Assembly (NCBI RefSeq): GCF_041154485.1 | Contig: NZ_AP028670.1 | Coordinates: 682,001 to 746,000, forward strand | DNA length: 64,000 nucleotides | Direction: 5' to 3' | Source: Variovorax sp. V93 | GTDB taxonomy: Bacteria > Pseudomonadota > Gammaproteobacteria > Burkholderiales > Burkholderiaceae_C | Shown here: piece after piece, positions 44,981 to 53,388 of the stretch | Layout: the number at the start of each line of letters is the position of its first letter | Position numbering within the stretch: the first letter of the stretch is position 1 | Made by a program: the position numbers and the translations under genes | Notes under the pieces: model-generated | What the model saw: only the letters and a program-made list of their open reading frames with translations | Databases searched by the model: none | What the model was told of the DNA's origin: nothing

Positions 44981-45886
44981 ATGGACGGGCTTAATCTTTT
45001 GAAGACCTTTCTGGAGGTCGCCAACGTCGGCAGCTTCTCGCGCGCAGCGGGCAAGCTGGGAATCTCCAAGGCCAGCGCAAGCAAGCATGTCGCGACGCTT
45101 GAGGCGCGCTTCAACATACGGCTCATGAACCGCTCAACGCGGTCGGTGACATTGACCGATGCTGGAAGGCTGCTCCAGCTTCGCAGCGCGCCACTGATGG
45201 AGATGGTCGAGTCGACGCACAGCGAATTGCAGGCGCATGGCTCACGCCCAAGCGGGCGTCTGCGCGTCGCCGGGCTTCACGGGCTCGTGCAAACCGACTT
45301 CCCGGGCCTGCTGAGCGAATTCCTCACGCTCTACCCAGATGTCCACATCGACCTGCAGATTGGCAATCGCGTCATCGATCTCGTGGAGGAAGGCGTCGAC
45401 ATTGCCCTGAAGTTCGGGCGCATCGGGGACGAGAACCTGATCGTGCGTCGCCTCCAACGCGTGGAACTCACGCTCTGCGCCACGCCCGGTTATTGGGCCA
45501 GGCGCGGCATCCCTCAAATGCCCGACGACATGCGATGGCATGACGTGCTCACCTACTCGCTGTCAGCAGGTGCCCCCCATATTCCGTTCGAAGTCGGTGG
45601 GGAGCCATACAACCTCCCGATCTGCGGACGCATGGATGCAAACGACTCAGGCACGCTTGTCGCCGCGGCACTGGCCGGCATCGGCGCGGTGTGTGTGCCG
45701 GCATTGCTGGCTCGGCCGTACACAGAACGCGGCAGCCTGGTCCCAGTGCTCAAGGAATTCATGCCCAGTGACATCTGGCTCTACGCAGCGTACACGCAGC
45801 GCCGGCACAACAGCGCAGCCTTACGGGCACTACTGAAATTGCTTGAAGCGCGTATGGGAGGTGGCGCACTCGACCATCCAATCTAG
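44981..45886 (+). CDS. LysR-family regulator, probable controller of the efflux operon
   Basis: This is a 301-residue LysR protein. The DNA-binding part is in residues 1-60 (VGSFSRAAGKLGISKASASKHVATLE, in pieces GSFSRAAGKLGISKAS and SKHVATLEARF), followed by NRSTRSVTLTDAG. This wing is of the DsdC/PtxR-like subgroup common beside efflux genes. It lies 66 bases after the outer-membrane channel on the same strand, unlike E. coli AaeR, which is divergent. Inducer unknown, likely an aromatic acid. Confidence 0.85.
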   Translation: MDGLNLLKTFLEVANVGSFSRAAGKLGISKASASKHVATLEARFNIRLMNRSTRSVTLTDAGRLLQLRSAPLMEMVESTHSELQAHGSRPSGRLRVAGLHGLVQTDFPGLLSEFLTLYPDVHIDLQIGNRVIDLVEEGVDIALKFGRIGDENLIVRRLQRVELTLCATPGYWARRGIPQMPDDMRWHDVLTYSLSAGAPHIPFEVGGEPYNLPICGRMDANDSGTLVAAALAGIGAVCVPALLARPYTERGSLVPVLKEFMPSDIWLYAAYTQRRHNSAALRALLKLLEARMGGGALDHPI

Positions 45887-46149
45887 AAGCTGAGGACTGA
45901 GACACATCCATACGAGCGCCCGTCGCGTATCGCTCAACCTTTCCGAAGCAACCATGCCGTGGAAGTACAACGCCACGGCACGCTCCGCAAGCTGCGGTGC
46001 CACCTGCGCATGCGTCTCAAGCCATCGACACCGTGTTGCGCAGAATACGCTGCAAGATCCTGCTGAACTCAGCAGGGAGTGAAATCTCTGACCACGAGAC
46101 TCTATCAAGCGAAACCATTTTGGAGTCCACGGAGATATTGAGCATCGAA
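45887..46149. other. Intergenic stretch with no recognisable gene
   Basis: Between the LysR stop and the MFS remnant I find no open frame with family character on either strand and no strong dyad. Base composition is lower in G and C than on both sides. It may be eroded coding DNA. Confidence 0.4.
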
Positions 46150-46333
46150 TGTCTGGTCATGGGCGAATTGATGGCTGGCCGGCAGTGGCAGCCAACCTGG
46201 GCGTGGTGTTCGGCTCGGCGCTGGGAGGCGCTGGCTGTTCGCGGGGCTGCCCGTGGTGTTCGTGGCCTTGGCGATCCGGCTGCCCGGCAGGATGGGCCGC
46301 GCGTGCATCGACGCTGTGCCGGAGAAGGCCTGA
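46150..46333 (+). pseudogene. C-terminal remnant of an MFS-like transporter, frameshifted
   Basis: One frame reads WPAVAANLGVVFGSALGG, a hydrophobic, glycine-rich helix as in MFS proteins. After a one-base shift near 46230 another frame continues WLFAGLPVVFVALAIRLPGR and ends at TGA 46331-46333. Joined, they give about 60 residues of a plausible last transporter helix pair with a basic tail. There is no upstream body of the gene. It is a relic at the border between the accessory block and the right flank. Confidence 0.4.
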
Positions 46334-46401
46334 GCCGGAGACGGGCTCGATCGTCACGGCGGCGGACATCTCGGGACCGAGCAGCCCACTTTCCGCTGGG
46401 T

Positions 46402-47316
46402 TCACGCGTCGGCCGCATCCGCGCCGCCGGGCATCTCGCACCGCATGGCCACCGCCACGAACGCATCGACCAGCGGCGTGCGCCTCGCGAAGGCCAGCGC
46501 GAGCTGGTAGCCCACCGGCGTTCCCCTGCCGGCGAGCGGGCGAAACGCCACACCTGCGCGCCCCGCGGCCGCCAGCGGCGGCGCGACCAGTGCCACGCCG
46601 GCGCCGCCGGCCACCAGCCCCGCGATGGTCTCCATCTGGATGGCTTCCTGCGCCACGCGCGGCAAGAACCCGGCGCTTCGGCAGGCCGTCACGATGCGCT
46701 CGTGCAGGCCCGGTCCCGCGCTTCTCGGAAAAAGGATCCACGGCTCCTGCGCCAGGTCCGACAATTCGACCGCGGCCTGCACGGCCAGCGGATGCCCATC
46801 GGGTAGCGCCGCGACCAGCGCCTCTTCGCGCAGCGGGACCAGTTCCAGATCGCCTGCCCCGGCACAAGGCAGCACGACCAGGCCGATGTCGGCCTGCCCG
46901 TCCTGCAGCGCCGCCAGCTGCTCGGCGGTGGTCGCCTCGCGCAGCACGAGATCGACCTCGCCATGCGCCTGCGAGAACGCGCGCAGGATCGCAGGCAGCA
47001 CGCCGTGCGCCGCGCTCGCCACGAAACTGATGCGCAGCGAGCCGATCAGCCCGCCCGCTGCGCGCCGCGTCAGCTGCAGCGCGCGTTCCGCCTGGCGCAA
47101 GGTGCGCCGGGCTTCTTCGAGCAGCACCTGCCCCGAAGGCGTGAGCCGCTCGACGCGGTTGCTCCGCTCGAGAAGCACCGTTCCCAGTTCTTCCTCCATG
47201 TGGCGGATCGCCGCGGTCAGCGGCGGCTGCGCCATGTGCAGGCGCTCGGCCGCCTTGCGAAAGCTCAGTTCCTCCGCGACAGCGACGAACTGCCGCAATT
47301 GGCGCAGGTCAATCAT
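46402..47316 (-). CDS. LysR-family regulator (BenM/CbbR-like)
   Basis: This gene encodes 304 residues. MIDLRQLRQFVAVAEELSFRKAAERLHMAQPPLT is the typical start of aromatic-type LysR regulators, in pieces LRQLRQFVAVAEELSF and AAERLHMAQPPLT. A two-lobe effector domain follows. ATG at 47316 is chosen over a start 25 codons earlier. It is divergent from the alpha/beta-hydrolase and flavin reductase genes across 97 bases and probably controls them. A weak dyad (GGTATT-GGA-AATATC, 5 of 6 pairs) is in the gap near 47350. Confidence 0.86.
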   Translation of the reverse strand: MIDLRQLRQFVAVAEELSFRKAAERLHMAQPPLTAAIRHMEEELGTVLLERSNRVERLTPSGQVLLEEARRTLRQAERALQLTRRAAGGLIGSLRISFVASAAHGVLPAILRAFSQAHGEVDLVLREATTAEQLAALQDGQADIGLVVLPCAGAGDLELVPLREEALVAALPDGHPLAVQAAVELSDLAQEPWILFPRSAGPGLHERIVTACRSAGFLPRVAQEAIQMETIAGLVAGGAGVALVAPPLAAAGRAGVAFRPLAGRGTPVGYQLALAFARRTPLVDAFVAVAMRCEMPGGADAADA

Positions 47317-47413
47317 GCGATACGTCCGGTGGATCACTCGTTCACGAAGATGGTATTGGAAATATCGCGCGGGTAGCGGGAACATGGCCACTGTTCATCG
47401 CAAGGAGAGCTGA

Positions 47414-48529
47414 ATGCAGTTTCGCAACCCTGTTCTCGCAGCCGCCCAGCTGGCGGCGGCCGTGTTGCTCAGTGCCGCCACCGCGGCCGATGCCGCGGGC
47501 CCGGCACCGGCGCGCAATGACTTCCGTGTCGAAACCCTCGACGGGCAGACCCTTCGTGTGCGCGAAATCTTCACCGCAAAAAAGGAAGAGCGCTCGGGCG
47601 CACAGCCACTGGTCCTCATCCACGGCGCCCGAGTGCCAGGCATCGCATCCTTCGATCTCGACGTGCCCCACGGCTCGCTGGCCGCGGACCTGGCGTCGGC
47701 GCTGGGCACGGCCGTGTATGTCATGGATGCGCGAGGCTATGGCGGCTCCGGCCGGCCCGCCGCCATGGAGCGGCCGCCCGGCGAAAGCCGTCCGCTGTCG
47801 CGCGCGAACGAGGTGGTACGCGACATCGATGCCGTGGTGCGCGAGGTCTCGCGCCGCCATGCGAACGCGCAGGTGAACCTGCTCGGCTGGGCCACGGGCG
47901 GCATGTGGGCCGCCTATTACGCATCGCTCTGTCCCGAGCGGGTCGGGCGCCTGGTCACGCTCAATGCGCTGTACGGCGGTGCCTCCACGCATCCCACGCT
48001 CGGACCGGGCTCGCCCAACGCGGACCCGGCGCACCCCGAGCGCCTGCGGCCAGCCATGGGCGGCTATGCGCGGTACGACGCCGCCTCGCTGCTGCCTTCG
48101 TGGGACCGCTCGATTCCGTCGGACGACAAGGCCGCCTGGCGCGCCCCCGAGATCGCCAGGGCCTACGCCGACGCCGCATTGCGCAGCGATCCCCAGTCCG
48201 GCCGCCACACCCCGCCCGCCTTCCGCGCGCCGCTCGGCGCGATCGAGGACAGCTTCTACCAGGCCGGTGGGCGGCGCCTGTTCGACGCCTCCTTCATCAC
48301 GGCGCCGGTGCTGGTGGTCCGCTCGGAGCGGGACTTCTGGAGCCGTCCGGAAGACGCCGAGGCCTTCGCGCGCGATGCCGTCCGCGCCGCGAGCGTGCGC
48401 ATCGTCACGATCCCCGGAGCCACGCACTATGTGCATCTGGACCGGCCCGAGCGCGGCCGCGAGCGGTTGATCGGCGAGCTCGCGGGCTTTCTCCGCGGCG
48501 CGGGCGCCACGGCTTCGAGCGGAGGCTGA
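47414..48529 (+). CDS. Secreted alpha/beta-hydrolase fold protein with Ala at the nucleophile position
   Basis: The 371-residue protein has a signal peptide (about 1-28, cut near ADAAG). The fold is clear: LVLIHGARVPG oxyanion loop (67-77), VYVMDARGYGGSGRP (101-115), the nucleophile elbow LLGWATGGMW (156-165) and a C-terminal TIPGATHYVHLDRPE with the base His. The elbow reads Gly-Trp-Ala-Thr-Gly, so the catalytic Ser is replaced by Ala160; the codon is GCC. The enzyme may be inactive as a hydrolase, use another residue, or act as a lyase or binding protein. It shares its direction with the flavin reductase 52 bases on. Confidence 0.8.
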   Translation: MQFRNPVLAAAQLAAAVLLSAATAADAAGPAPARNDFRVETLDGQTLRVREIFTAKKEERSGAQPLVLIHGARVPGIASFDLDVPHGSLAADLASALGTAVYVMDARGYGGSGRPAAMERPPGESRPLSRANEVVRDIDAVVREVSRRHANAQVNLLGWATGGMWAAYYASLCPERVGRLVTLNALYGGASTHPTLGPGSPNADPAHPERLRPAMGGYARYDAASLLPSWDRSIPSDDKAAWRAPEIARAYADAALRSDPQSGRHTPPAFRAPLGAIEDSFYQAGGRRLFDASFITAPVLVVRSERDFWSRPEDAEAFARDAVRAASVRIVTIPGATHYVHLDRPERGRERLIGELAGFLRGAGATASSGG

Positions 48530-48581
48530 TGTTTCGCGTTACCGTTCGCATTTCCGAATGCGACGACGACGCGGTATCGCG

Positions 48582-49148
48582 ATGACGAAAAAGAAGCTCT
48601 TCACCAAGGCGGACTTCCCCGTCTCCCAGGTGCGCCGGTTCCTGGAGCCGGGCCCGGTCGTGCTCCTGTCTTCCCGCTGGCAAGGGAAGAACAACATCAT
48701 GACCCTGGGCTGGCACACGGTGATCGAGTTCACGCCCTCGCTGGTCGGCTGCGTGATCGCGCGCGCGAACCACAGCTTCGAAATGATCCGCCGCAGCGGC
48801 GAGTGCGTGATCAACCTTCCCGCGCGGCCGCTCACCGACGAAGTCGTGCGCATCGGCAACAGCTCGGGCGCCGAGATCGACAAGTTCGCGGCCTTCGGCC
48901 TCACGGCAGTCGATGGCGAGCGCGTGGAGGCTCCGCTCATCGGCGAATGCCACGCGAGCTTCGAATGCCGCGTTCACGACCGCAGCCTGGTCGGCAAGTA
49001 CGACTTCTTCATCCTCGAGGTGGTGAAGGCCCACGCCGCCGATTCACCCCGGCATCCGAAGACGATCCACTACACCGGCGAGGGCGTTTTTCTCGAATCG
49101 GGAAAGGCGTTCAGCCGGCGATCCTTGTTCAGGAACGCGCTGCTTTGA
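48582..49148 (+). CDS. Flavin reductase-like, FMN-binding split-barrel protein
   Basis: The 188-residue protein is of the DIM6/NTAB flavin reductase group. GPVVLLSSRWQGKNNIMTLGWHTVIEFTPSL is the flavin-binding start, in pieces PGPVVLLSSRWQ and NIMTLGWHT. CVIARANHSFEMIRRSGECVINLP is the second mark (in part FEMIRRSGECVINLP). It may supply reduced flavin or act on a small substrate itself. ATG at 48582 begins MTKKKLF; an earlier frame start at 48558 is less likely. Confidence 0.8.
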   Translation: MTKKKLFTKADFPVSQVRRFLEPGPVVLLSSRWQGKNNIMTLGWHTVIEFTPSLVGCVIARANHSFEMIRRSGECVINLPARPLTDEVVRIGNSSGAEIDKFAAFGLTAVDGERVEAPLIGECHASFECRVHDRSLVGKYDFFILEVVKAHAADSPRHPKTIHYTGEGVFLESGKAFSRRSLFRNALL

Positions 49149-49246
49149 ATCGCCGCGTACTGCATCGCGCCAACGGCGCGCCCATGTGTCCTGCGACAAG
49201 GTGCGGATCTTCTTCTGCCCGCTGCGCCCGGCGGATTCTCGCGCTG

Positions 49247-50266
49247 CTAGTCACGAGGCGAGCCGGCGGGCAGCAGCACGATCTTGCCGACCGCGCTTCC
49301 GCTGTCGAGCAACTCGTGCGCGTGACGCGAATCCGCGAGCGCAAAGCAGGTGGCCGGTGGCGCCTGTACGCGTCCCTCGGCCATGAGCGCGATGGCCGCC
49401 TCCATGAAGCCGCGCCGCTGCGCCGCGTCGGCATCGATGGCGTGAATCGAGAACGTACGCACGGCCAGGCTCCGGCCCAGCAGCCGCCGAAGCTCCTCGA
49501 ACACATCGCCGGTCGGCGGACCGTTGACGATGTTGTAGGAGACCGCCATGCCGAATGGCGCGAGGGCCCGCAGGCAGGCGATGAAGAGATCGCCGCCGAG
49601 GTGATCGAAGGCCAGGTCCACGCCGCGCCCATCGGTGAGCTGCATGACCTTCTCGGTCAGGCCCCGCGGTTCGCTCTCGATCACCTCGTGCGCGCCGTTG
49701 GCCTGTGCGAATTCCCGCTTCTGCGGCGTGGAGGCGGTGCCGATCACGCGCAGGCCGCGGTCCCGGGCCACCTGCACCAGCGCCGTGGCCACGCCGCCGG
49801 CCGCGCCGGGAATCAGGACCGATCGGGCGGGCAGGTTGCCATTGCTCGACAGCATGGCCAGCGCGAGCTGGAAGTTGCCCAGGCTCACGGCGTCCTCGAA
49901 GCGGATCGCGTCGGGGAGCACGAAAGGCGCGGCTTCGGGCACGCAGATGGCTTCGGCATAGCAGCCGCCGCGCTGCGCGAGCTCGCGCGCGCTCACGAAC
50001 ACGCGCTGGCCGACCCGCAGCGCGGTGACGCCGGGGCCGACGGCATCGACGACGCCGGCCATCTCGTTGCCGGGAATCGCCGGCATCGGCGGCATCCACT
50101 TATAGGTGCCGTTGCGGATCAGCACGTCGGGGCCGCCGGCGCCGATGGCCATGGCCTTGACGCGCACTTCGCCGGCCTGCGGCTGCGGCAGCGGCAGCTC
50201 CACGAGCTGCAGAACCTCGGGGCCGCCGGGTGCCTGGAGCTGGACGGCCTTGATGGTGGCGCTCAT
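49247..50266 (-). CDS. Zinc-independent quinone oxidoreductase-like protein (MDR superfamily)
   Basis: This gene encodes 339 residues. A GroES-like domain with IGAGGPDVLIRNGTYKW and PAIPGNEMAGVVDAVG is followed by a Rossmann domain with SVLIPGAAGGVATALVQVARDRG. The structural zinc Cys cluster of alcohol dehydrogenases is missing, as in NADPH:quinone reductases. The chosen ATG at 50266 shares one base with the stop of the AA_synth gene; ATG at 50269 is one codon earlier. It ends the GntR-led leftward operon. Confidence 0.85.
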   Translation of the reverse strand: MSATIKAVQLQAPGGPEVLQLVELPLPQPQAGEVRVKAMAIGAGGPDVLIRNGTYKWMPPMPAIPGNEMAGVVDAVGPGVTALRVGQRVFVSARELAQRGGCYAEAICVPEAAPFVLPDAIRFEDAVSLGNFQLALAMLSSNGNLPARSVLIPGAAGGVATALVQVARDRGLRVIGTASTPQKREFAQANGAHEVIESEPRGLTEKVMQLTDGRGVDLAFDHLGGDLFIACLRALAPFGMAVSYNIVNGPPTGDVFEELRRLLGRSLAVRTFSIHAIDADAAQRRGFMEAAIALMAEGRVQAPPATCFALADSRHAHELLDSGSAVGKIVLLPAGSPRD

Positions 50267-50844
50267 CATCGCTGCCCGTCGTGCACGGACACGTTTTCCT
50301 TGGTGAGCCCCCCCAGGCGCGCATGCACCCGCCCTCCCGTGCCCATCACCAGCGCGAACAGGATCTCGTTGGGGCGCGGCGCATCCTGGATGCCGATCTC
50401 CATCGTGTTGTAGTGGCTGCGCACATACGCGGCATGGATGTAGTGCAGCGGCACCATCAGCCGGTAGCCGGTGGCCGCCACTGCCTTGGCCGAGGGCACG
50501 ATCGCCTTCGGCTCGCCGAGCACCTCGCGCATGGCCCAGCCGCCGGCTTCGTGCCAGACGGCACCGTGCTCCAGTTCGCCGTTCACGCCAATGATCGCGG
50601 CCTTGCTGTAGACCTCGACCTTGTCGCGCCCGAGCGTCTCGACCAGCTCGGTAGCCAGCAGCGTGCCGAGTGCGCGCAGCTCGGCCATGAAAGGCAGCAG
50701 GTCCGGCTCGTAGCGGCCTGCGTAGGGGTTGTGGATGACCGCGCAGGCAGCCGCCAGCCTGAGCGGCGTGGCGGCCGGCGGACCGCCCTCGTGGTAGATG
50801 GTTTCGATGCAAAGGCTGCGCTTGCGGATGTCGATCAAAGACAT
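50266..50844 (-). CDS. AA_synth (DUF1185) family protein
   Basis: This is a 192-residue protein of the family named amino acid synthesis protein, whose reaction is not established. The start MSLIDIRKRSL, HNPYAGRYEPDLLPFM and PHYNTMEIGIQDAPRPNEI-like segment (here SHYNTMEIGIQDAPRPNEI) are typical. ATG at 50844 is used. It often accompanies hydrolases and Bug proteins in Burkholderiales, exactly as here: Bug 10 bases upstream, oxidoreductase overlapping downstream. Confidence 0.78.
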   Translation of the reverse strand: MSLIDIRKRSLCIETIYHEGGPPAATPLRLAAACAVIHNPYAGRYEPDLLPFMAELRALGTLLATELVETLGRDKVEVYSKAAIIGVNGELEHGAVWHEAGGWAMREVLGEPKAIVPSAKAVAATGYRLMVPLHYIHAAYVRSHYNTMEIGIQDAPRPNEILFALVMGTGGRVHARLGGLTKENVSVHDGQR

Positions 50845-50854
50845 GGAGGGGTCC

Positions 50855-51826
50855 TCATTGCTTGGGGATGTGTGCATCGTTCACCACGGCGGTCCACCGC
50901 TTGAGTTCGGTGGCCACCATCGCGGTCATTTCCTCGGGCGTGCTGCCGCGCACTTCGCCGCCCATCTCTTCGAGCCGCGCACGCACGGCCGGCGCCTGCA
51001 GGGCCTTGAGCGTTTCGGCGCGCAGGCGGTCGACGACCGGGCGCGGCGTGCCCGCGGGCGCCATGAAGCCGGCCCAGGAGCGTACGTCGTAGCCGGGCAC
51101 GCCCTGCTCGGCCACGGTCGGCAGCTCGGGCATCTGGCTCCAGCGCTGCGCGCCGGTGGTGGCCAGCGCACGGAGCTTGCCGGCCTTGATGTTGGCGAGC
51201 ACGGCCGTGGGCGGCGCGATGATCATCGGCACCTCGCCGCCGAGCAGCGCCGCCACCGAGGCCGCATCGCCGCGGTAGGGAATGTGCAGCAGCTCGACGT
51301 TCGCGCTCTTCACCAGCAGCTCGCCCGCAAGATGATGCGTGGAGCCGATGCCGGCCGAGCCGTACGATACGCCCCGTGCATCGGCACGCGCCGCGGCAAG
51401 CATCTCGGCGAGTCCGCGATAGGGCGAATCGGCCCGCACCACCAGGAGGAACGGAAAGTAGGTGATCGTCGAAACCATCTGGAAGTCCGCCACCGTCTGG
51501 TAGCTGAGCTTGTTGTAGAGCGCGCCGGCCACCGCATGGCCACCCGTGGCCAGCAGCAGCGTGTATCCGTCGGGCTTGGCACGCGCCACTGTGCCCGAGG
51601 CAATGGTGCCGCCCGCGCCGGTCTGGGCCTCGACCACGAAGGGCTGGCCCAGCCCCTTGGACATCTCGGTGCTGACCACGCGCGCGATGGTGTCGGCGTT
51701 GCCGCCGGCCGCAAAGCCCTGGTAGATCTTGATGGGCTTGTCCGGAAAGCCCTGGGCCAGGCCGTGGAAGGGTGCCGCGCAGGCCAGGGCCAGGCCTGCG
51801 GCAACGAGCGATCGTCTGTGCCACAT
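50855..51826 (-). CDS. Tripartite tricarboxylate transporter substrate-binding protein (Bug/TctC)
   Basis: This is a 323-residue periplasmic binding protein. The signal peptide is about residues 1-25 (RRSLVAAGLALACAAPFHGLA). KIYQGFAAGGNADTIARVV, AQTGAGGTIASG, KPDGYTLLLATGG and PYRGDAASVAALLGGEV are the Bug elements. ATG at 51826 has GGAGA in front. It belongs to the VOC-FAH operon, so it probably binds the aromatic or ring-cleavage acid treated there. No TctA/B genes are in the window. Confidence 0.9.
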   Translation of the reverse strand: MWHRRSLVAAGLALACAAPFHGLAQGFPDKPIKIYQGFAAGGNADTIARVVSTEMSKGLGQPFVVEAQTGAGGTIASGTVARAKPDGYTLLLATGGHAVAGALYNKLSYQTVADFQMVSTITYFPFLLVVRADSPYRGLAEMLAAARADARGVSYGSAGIGSTHHLAGELLVKSANVELLHIPYRGDAASVAALLGGEVPMIIAPPTAVLANIKAGKLRALATTGAQRWSQMPELPTVAEQGVPGYDVRSWAGFMAPAGTPRPVVDRLRAETLKALQAPAVRARLEEMGGEVRGSTPEEMTAMVATELKRWTAVVNDAHIPKQ

Positions 51827-51895
51827 GGTTCTTGTCTCCAATGTTGTGGAATGAAGGCCGCGGCTTGTGCCGCCGCGGTCCGGGTCCGAGAGGCC

Positions 51896-52759
51896 TCAGT
51901 CCTGCTGGACGATGGGATTGCGCAGCACGCCGATGCCTTCGATCTCGACTTCGCACACGTCGCCCGGCTTCATGAAGCGCGGCGGCTTCTTGCTCCAGCC
52001 CACGCCGGCCGGCGTGCCGGTGGCGATCACGTCGCCGGGCACGAGCGTGAAGATGGTCGACGCGTAGCTGATGAGCTTCGGAATGCTGAAGATCATGTGG
52101 CCCGTGTGGCTGCTCTGCACCACTTCGCCGTTGAGCCGGGTCTCGAGTTTCAACGCACGGCCGGGCGCGATCTCGTCGGCCGTCACCATCCAGGGGCCGA
52201 AGCCGCCGGTCGACTCGAAGTTCTTGCCCGAAGCGATCTGCTTGGCATGGAACTGCCACTCGCGCACGCTGCCGTCGTTGTAGCAGGCGTAGCCCGCCAC
52301 ATGGTCGAAGGCGTCGGCCTCGGCGATGTTGCGCCCGCCCTTGCCGATGATGACGGCGAGCTCGCCTTCCCAGTCGAGCGATTCGGACACGTGCGGCCGC
52401 ACGATCGGCTGGTTGTGCGCACATTGCGAACGCCACACGCGCAGGAAGATCGGCGGCTGCTCGGAGAGTTCGCGCTGCATGCCGGCCGCCAGCACCTCCT
52501 GGTGGTGGTCCATGTAGTTGCGCACCGCGCACACGATCTTCTCGGGCTTGGGGATCGGTGGAAGAAAGGTGATGTCGGCCAGCCTGGCCGCGATCGGCAG
52601 TCCTTCGACATGCTGCGCCGCCTGCAGGTACTCGCCCGATGCGATGTAGTCGACCAGGCCTGCATGCTGCGGGCGCGCCTTGCCGAGATCGACCACGCCG
52701 TCGCCGACGACGGCGCCCCAGGTTTCGCGGCCTTGATGGACAAATGACAAAAGCTTCAT
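51896..52759 (-). CDS. Fumarylacetoacetate hydrolase family protein
   Basis: This gene encodes 287 residues. The N-terminal small domain (MKLLSFVHQGRETWGAVV) and C-terminal FAH barrel are both present. KIVCAVRNYMDHHQEV, SLDWEGELAVIIGKGGRNI (metal Glu pair), GGFGPWMVTADEI and GDVIATGTPAGVGW are the characteristic strands. Members split acylpyruvates or hydrate or decarboxylate ring-fission dienoates. With the VOC gene 44 bases upstream it could process a meta-cleavage product. GGAG precedes the ATG. Confidence 0.88.
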   Translation of the reverse strand: MKLLSFVHQGRETWGAVVGDGVVDLGKARPQHAGLVDYIASGEYLQAAQHVEGLPIAARLADITFLPPIPKPEKIVCAVRNYMDHHQEVLAAGMQRELSEQPPIFLRVWRSQCAHNQPIVRPHVSESLDWEGELAVIIGKGGRNIAEADAFDHVAGYACYNDGSVREWQFHAKQIASGKNFESTGGFGPWMVTADEIAPGRALKLETRLNGEVVQSSHTGHMIFSIPKLISYASTIFTLVPGDVIATGTPAGVGWSKKPPRFMKPGDVCEVEIEGIGVLRNPIVQQD

Positions 52760-52803
52760 GGGAACTCCGGTTGAAATGTGCGGGTGGGTGAAAGGCGCGT
52801 GCG

Positions 52804-53355
52804 TCAGGGCGCGGCCGGCGAACGCGACTCGAACTGCGCCTGCCACTGCGCGAGCGGCATGAAGCTCGGGTCCTTGCGGCAGGCCTCCTCGGTCTCGCGC
52901 ATGAGCGTTTCGTCGTCCTTCGACAGGTCCAGCGGATCGCCATGCGGCTGCGCGATGTAGAACGGCGTGTCGACGTAGATCTCCACCGTGTTGCCCTCCG
53001 GATCGAGCATGTAGACCGAGAGCGCATTGCCGTGGTTGAGGCCGCGGATATTGGTGGCACCGCGCGCCTCGGCGCGCGCCGAGATGTCGCGCAGGTGCTG
53101 GATGCTCGGCACCACGAACGAGATCTGCATCACGGTGCTGAACGTCGCCTCCGGCGGCCGGCCCGAGGCCAGCACCAGCTGGTGGTGCTGGTCCGGGCTG
53201 GCGCTCGTGAACACCAGCTGGTTCCTGAAGGTGCGGCCCACGCCGCGGTCGGTGACCGTGAGGTCGAAGGTCTCGGTATAAAAAGCCACCATCCGCTCCA
53301 GGTCGGTGACGAAGATGCCGAAATGCGAAGGCGTGGGTCGTGCGACCTTGAGCAT
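52804..53355 (-). CDS. VOC-family protein, extradiol dioxygenase or glyoxalase type
   Basis: This encodes 183 residues with two beta-alpha-beta-beta-beta modules. The possible metal ligands are His11 (PSHFGIFVTD), a His in SPDQHHQLVLASG and Glu in GNTVEIYVDTPF, the usual trio of vicinal oxygen chelate enzymes. Extra residues at the C-terminus (after PFYIAQPHGDPLDL) are found in catechol 2,3-dioxygenase-like members. It is the first enzyme gene after the GntR regulator, 33 bases downstream. Confidence 0.82.
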   Translation of the reverse strand: MLKVARPTPSHFGIFVTDLERMVAFYTETFDLTVTDRGVGRTFRNQLVFTSASPDQHHQLVLASGRPPEATFSTVMQISFVVPSIQHLRDISARAEARGATNIRGLNHGNALSVYMLDPEGNTVEIYVDTPFYIAQPHGDPLDLSKDDETLMRETEEACRKDPSFMPLAQWQAQFESRSPAAP

Positions 53356-53388
53356 GCTGTCTGTCTCCGGTGACGGGGCCTTGCACCC

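Noticed and set aside
49149..49246. Intrinsic terminators between convergent gene pairs (2440-2469, 49149-49246, 54722-54737, 58161-58187, 60772-60785)
   Set aside because: Only short or imperfect stems without T-runs are present, so no terminator call is supported.
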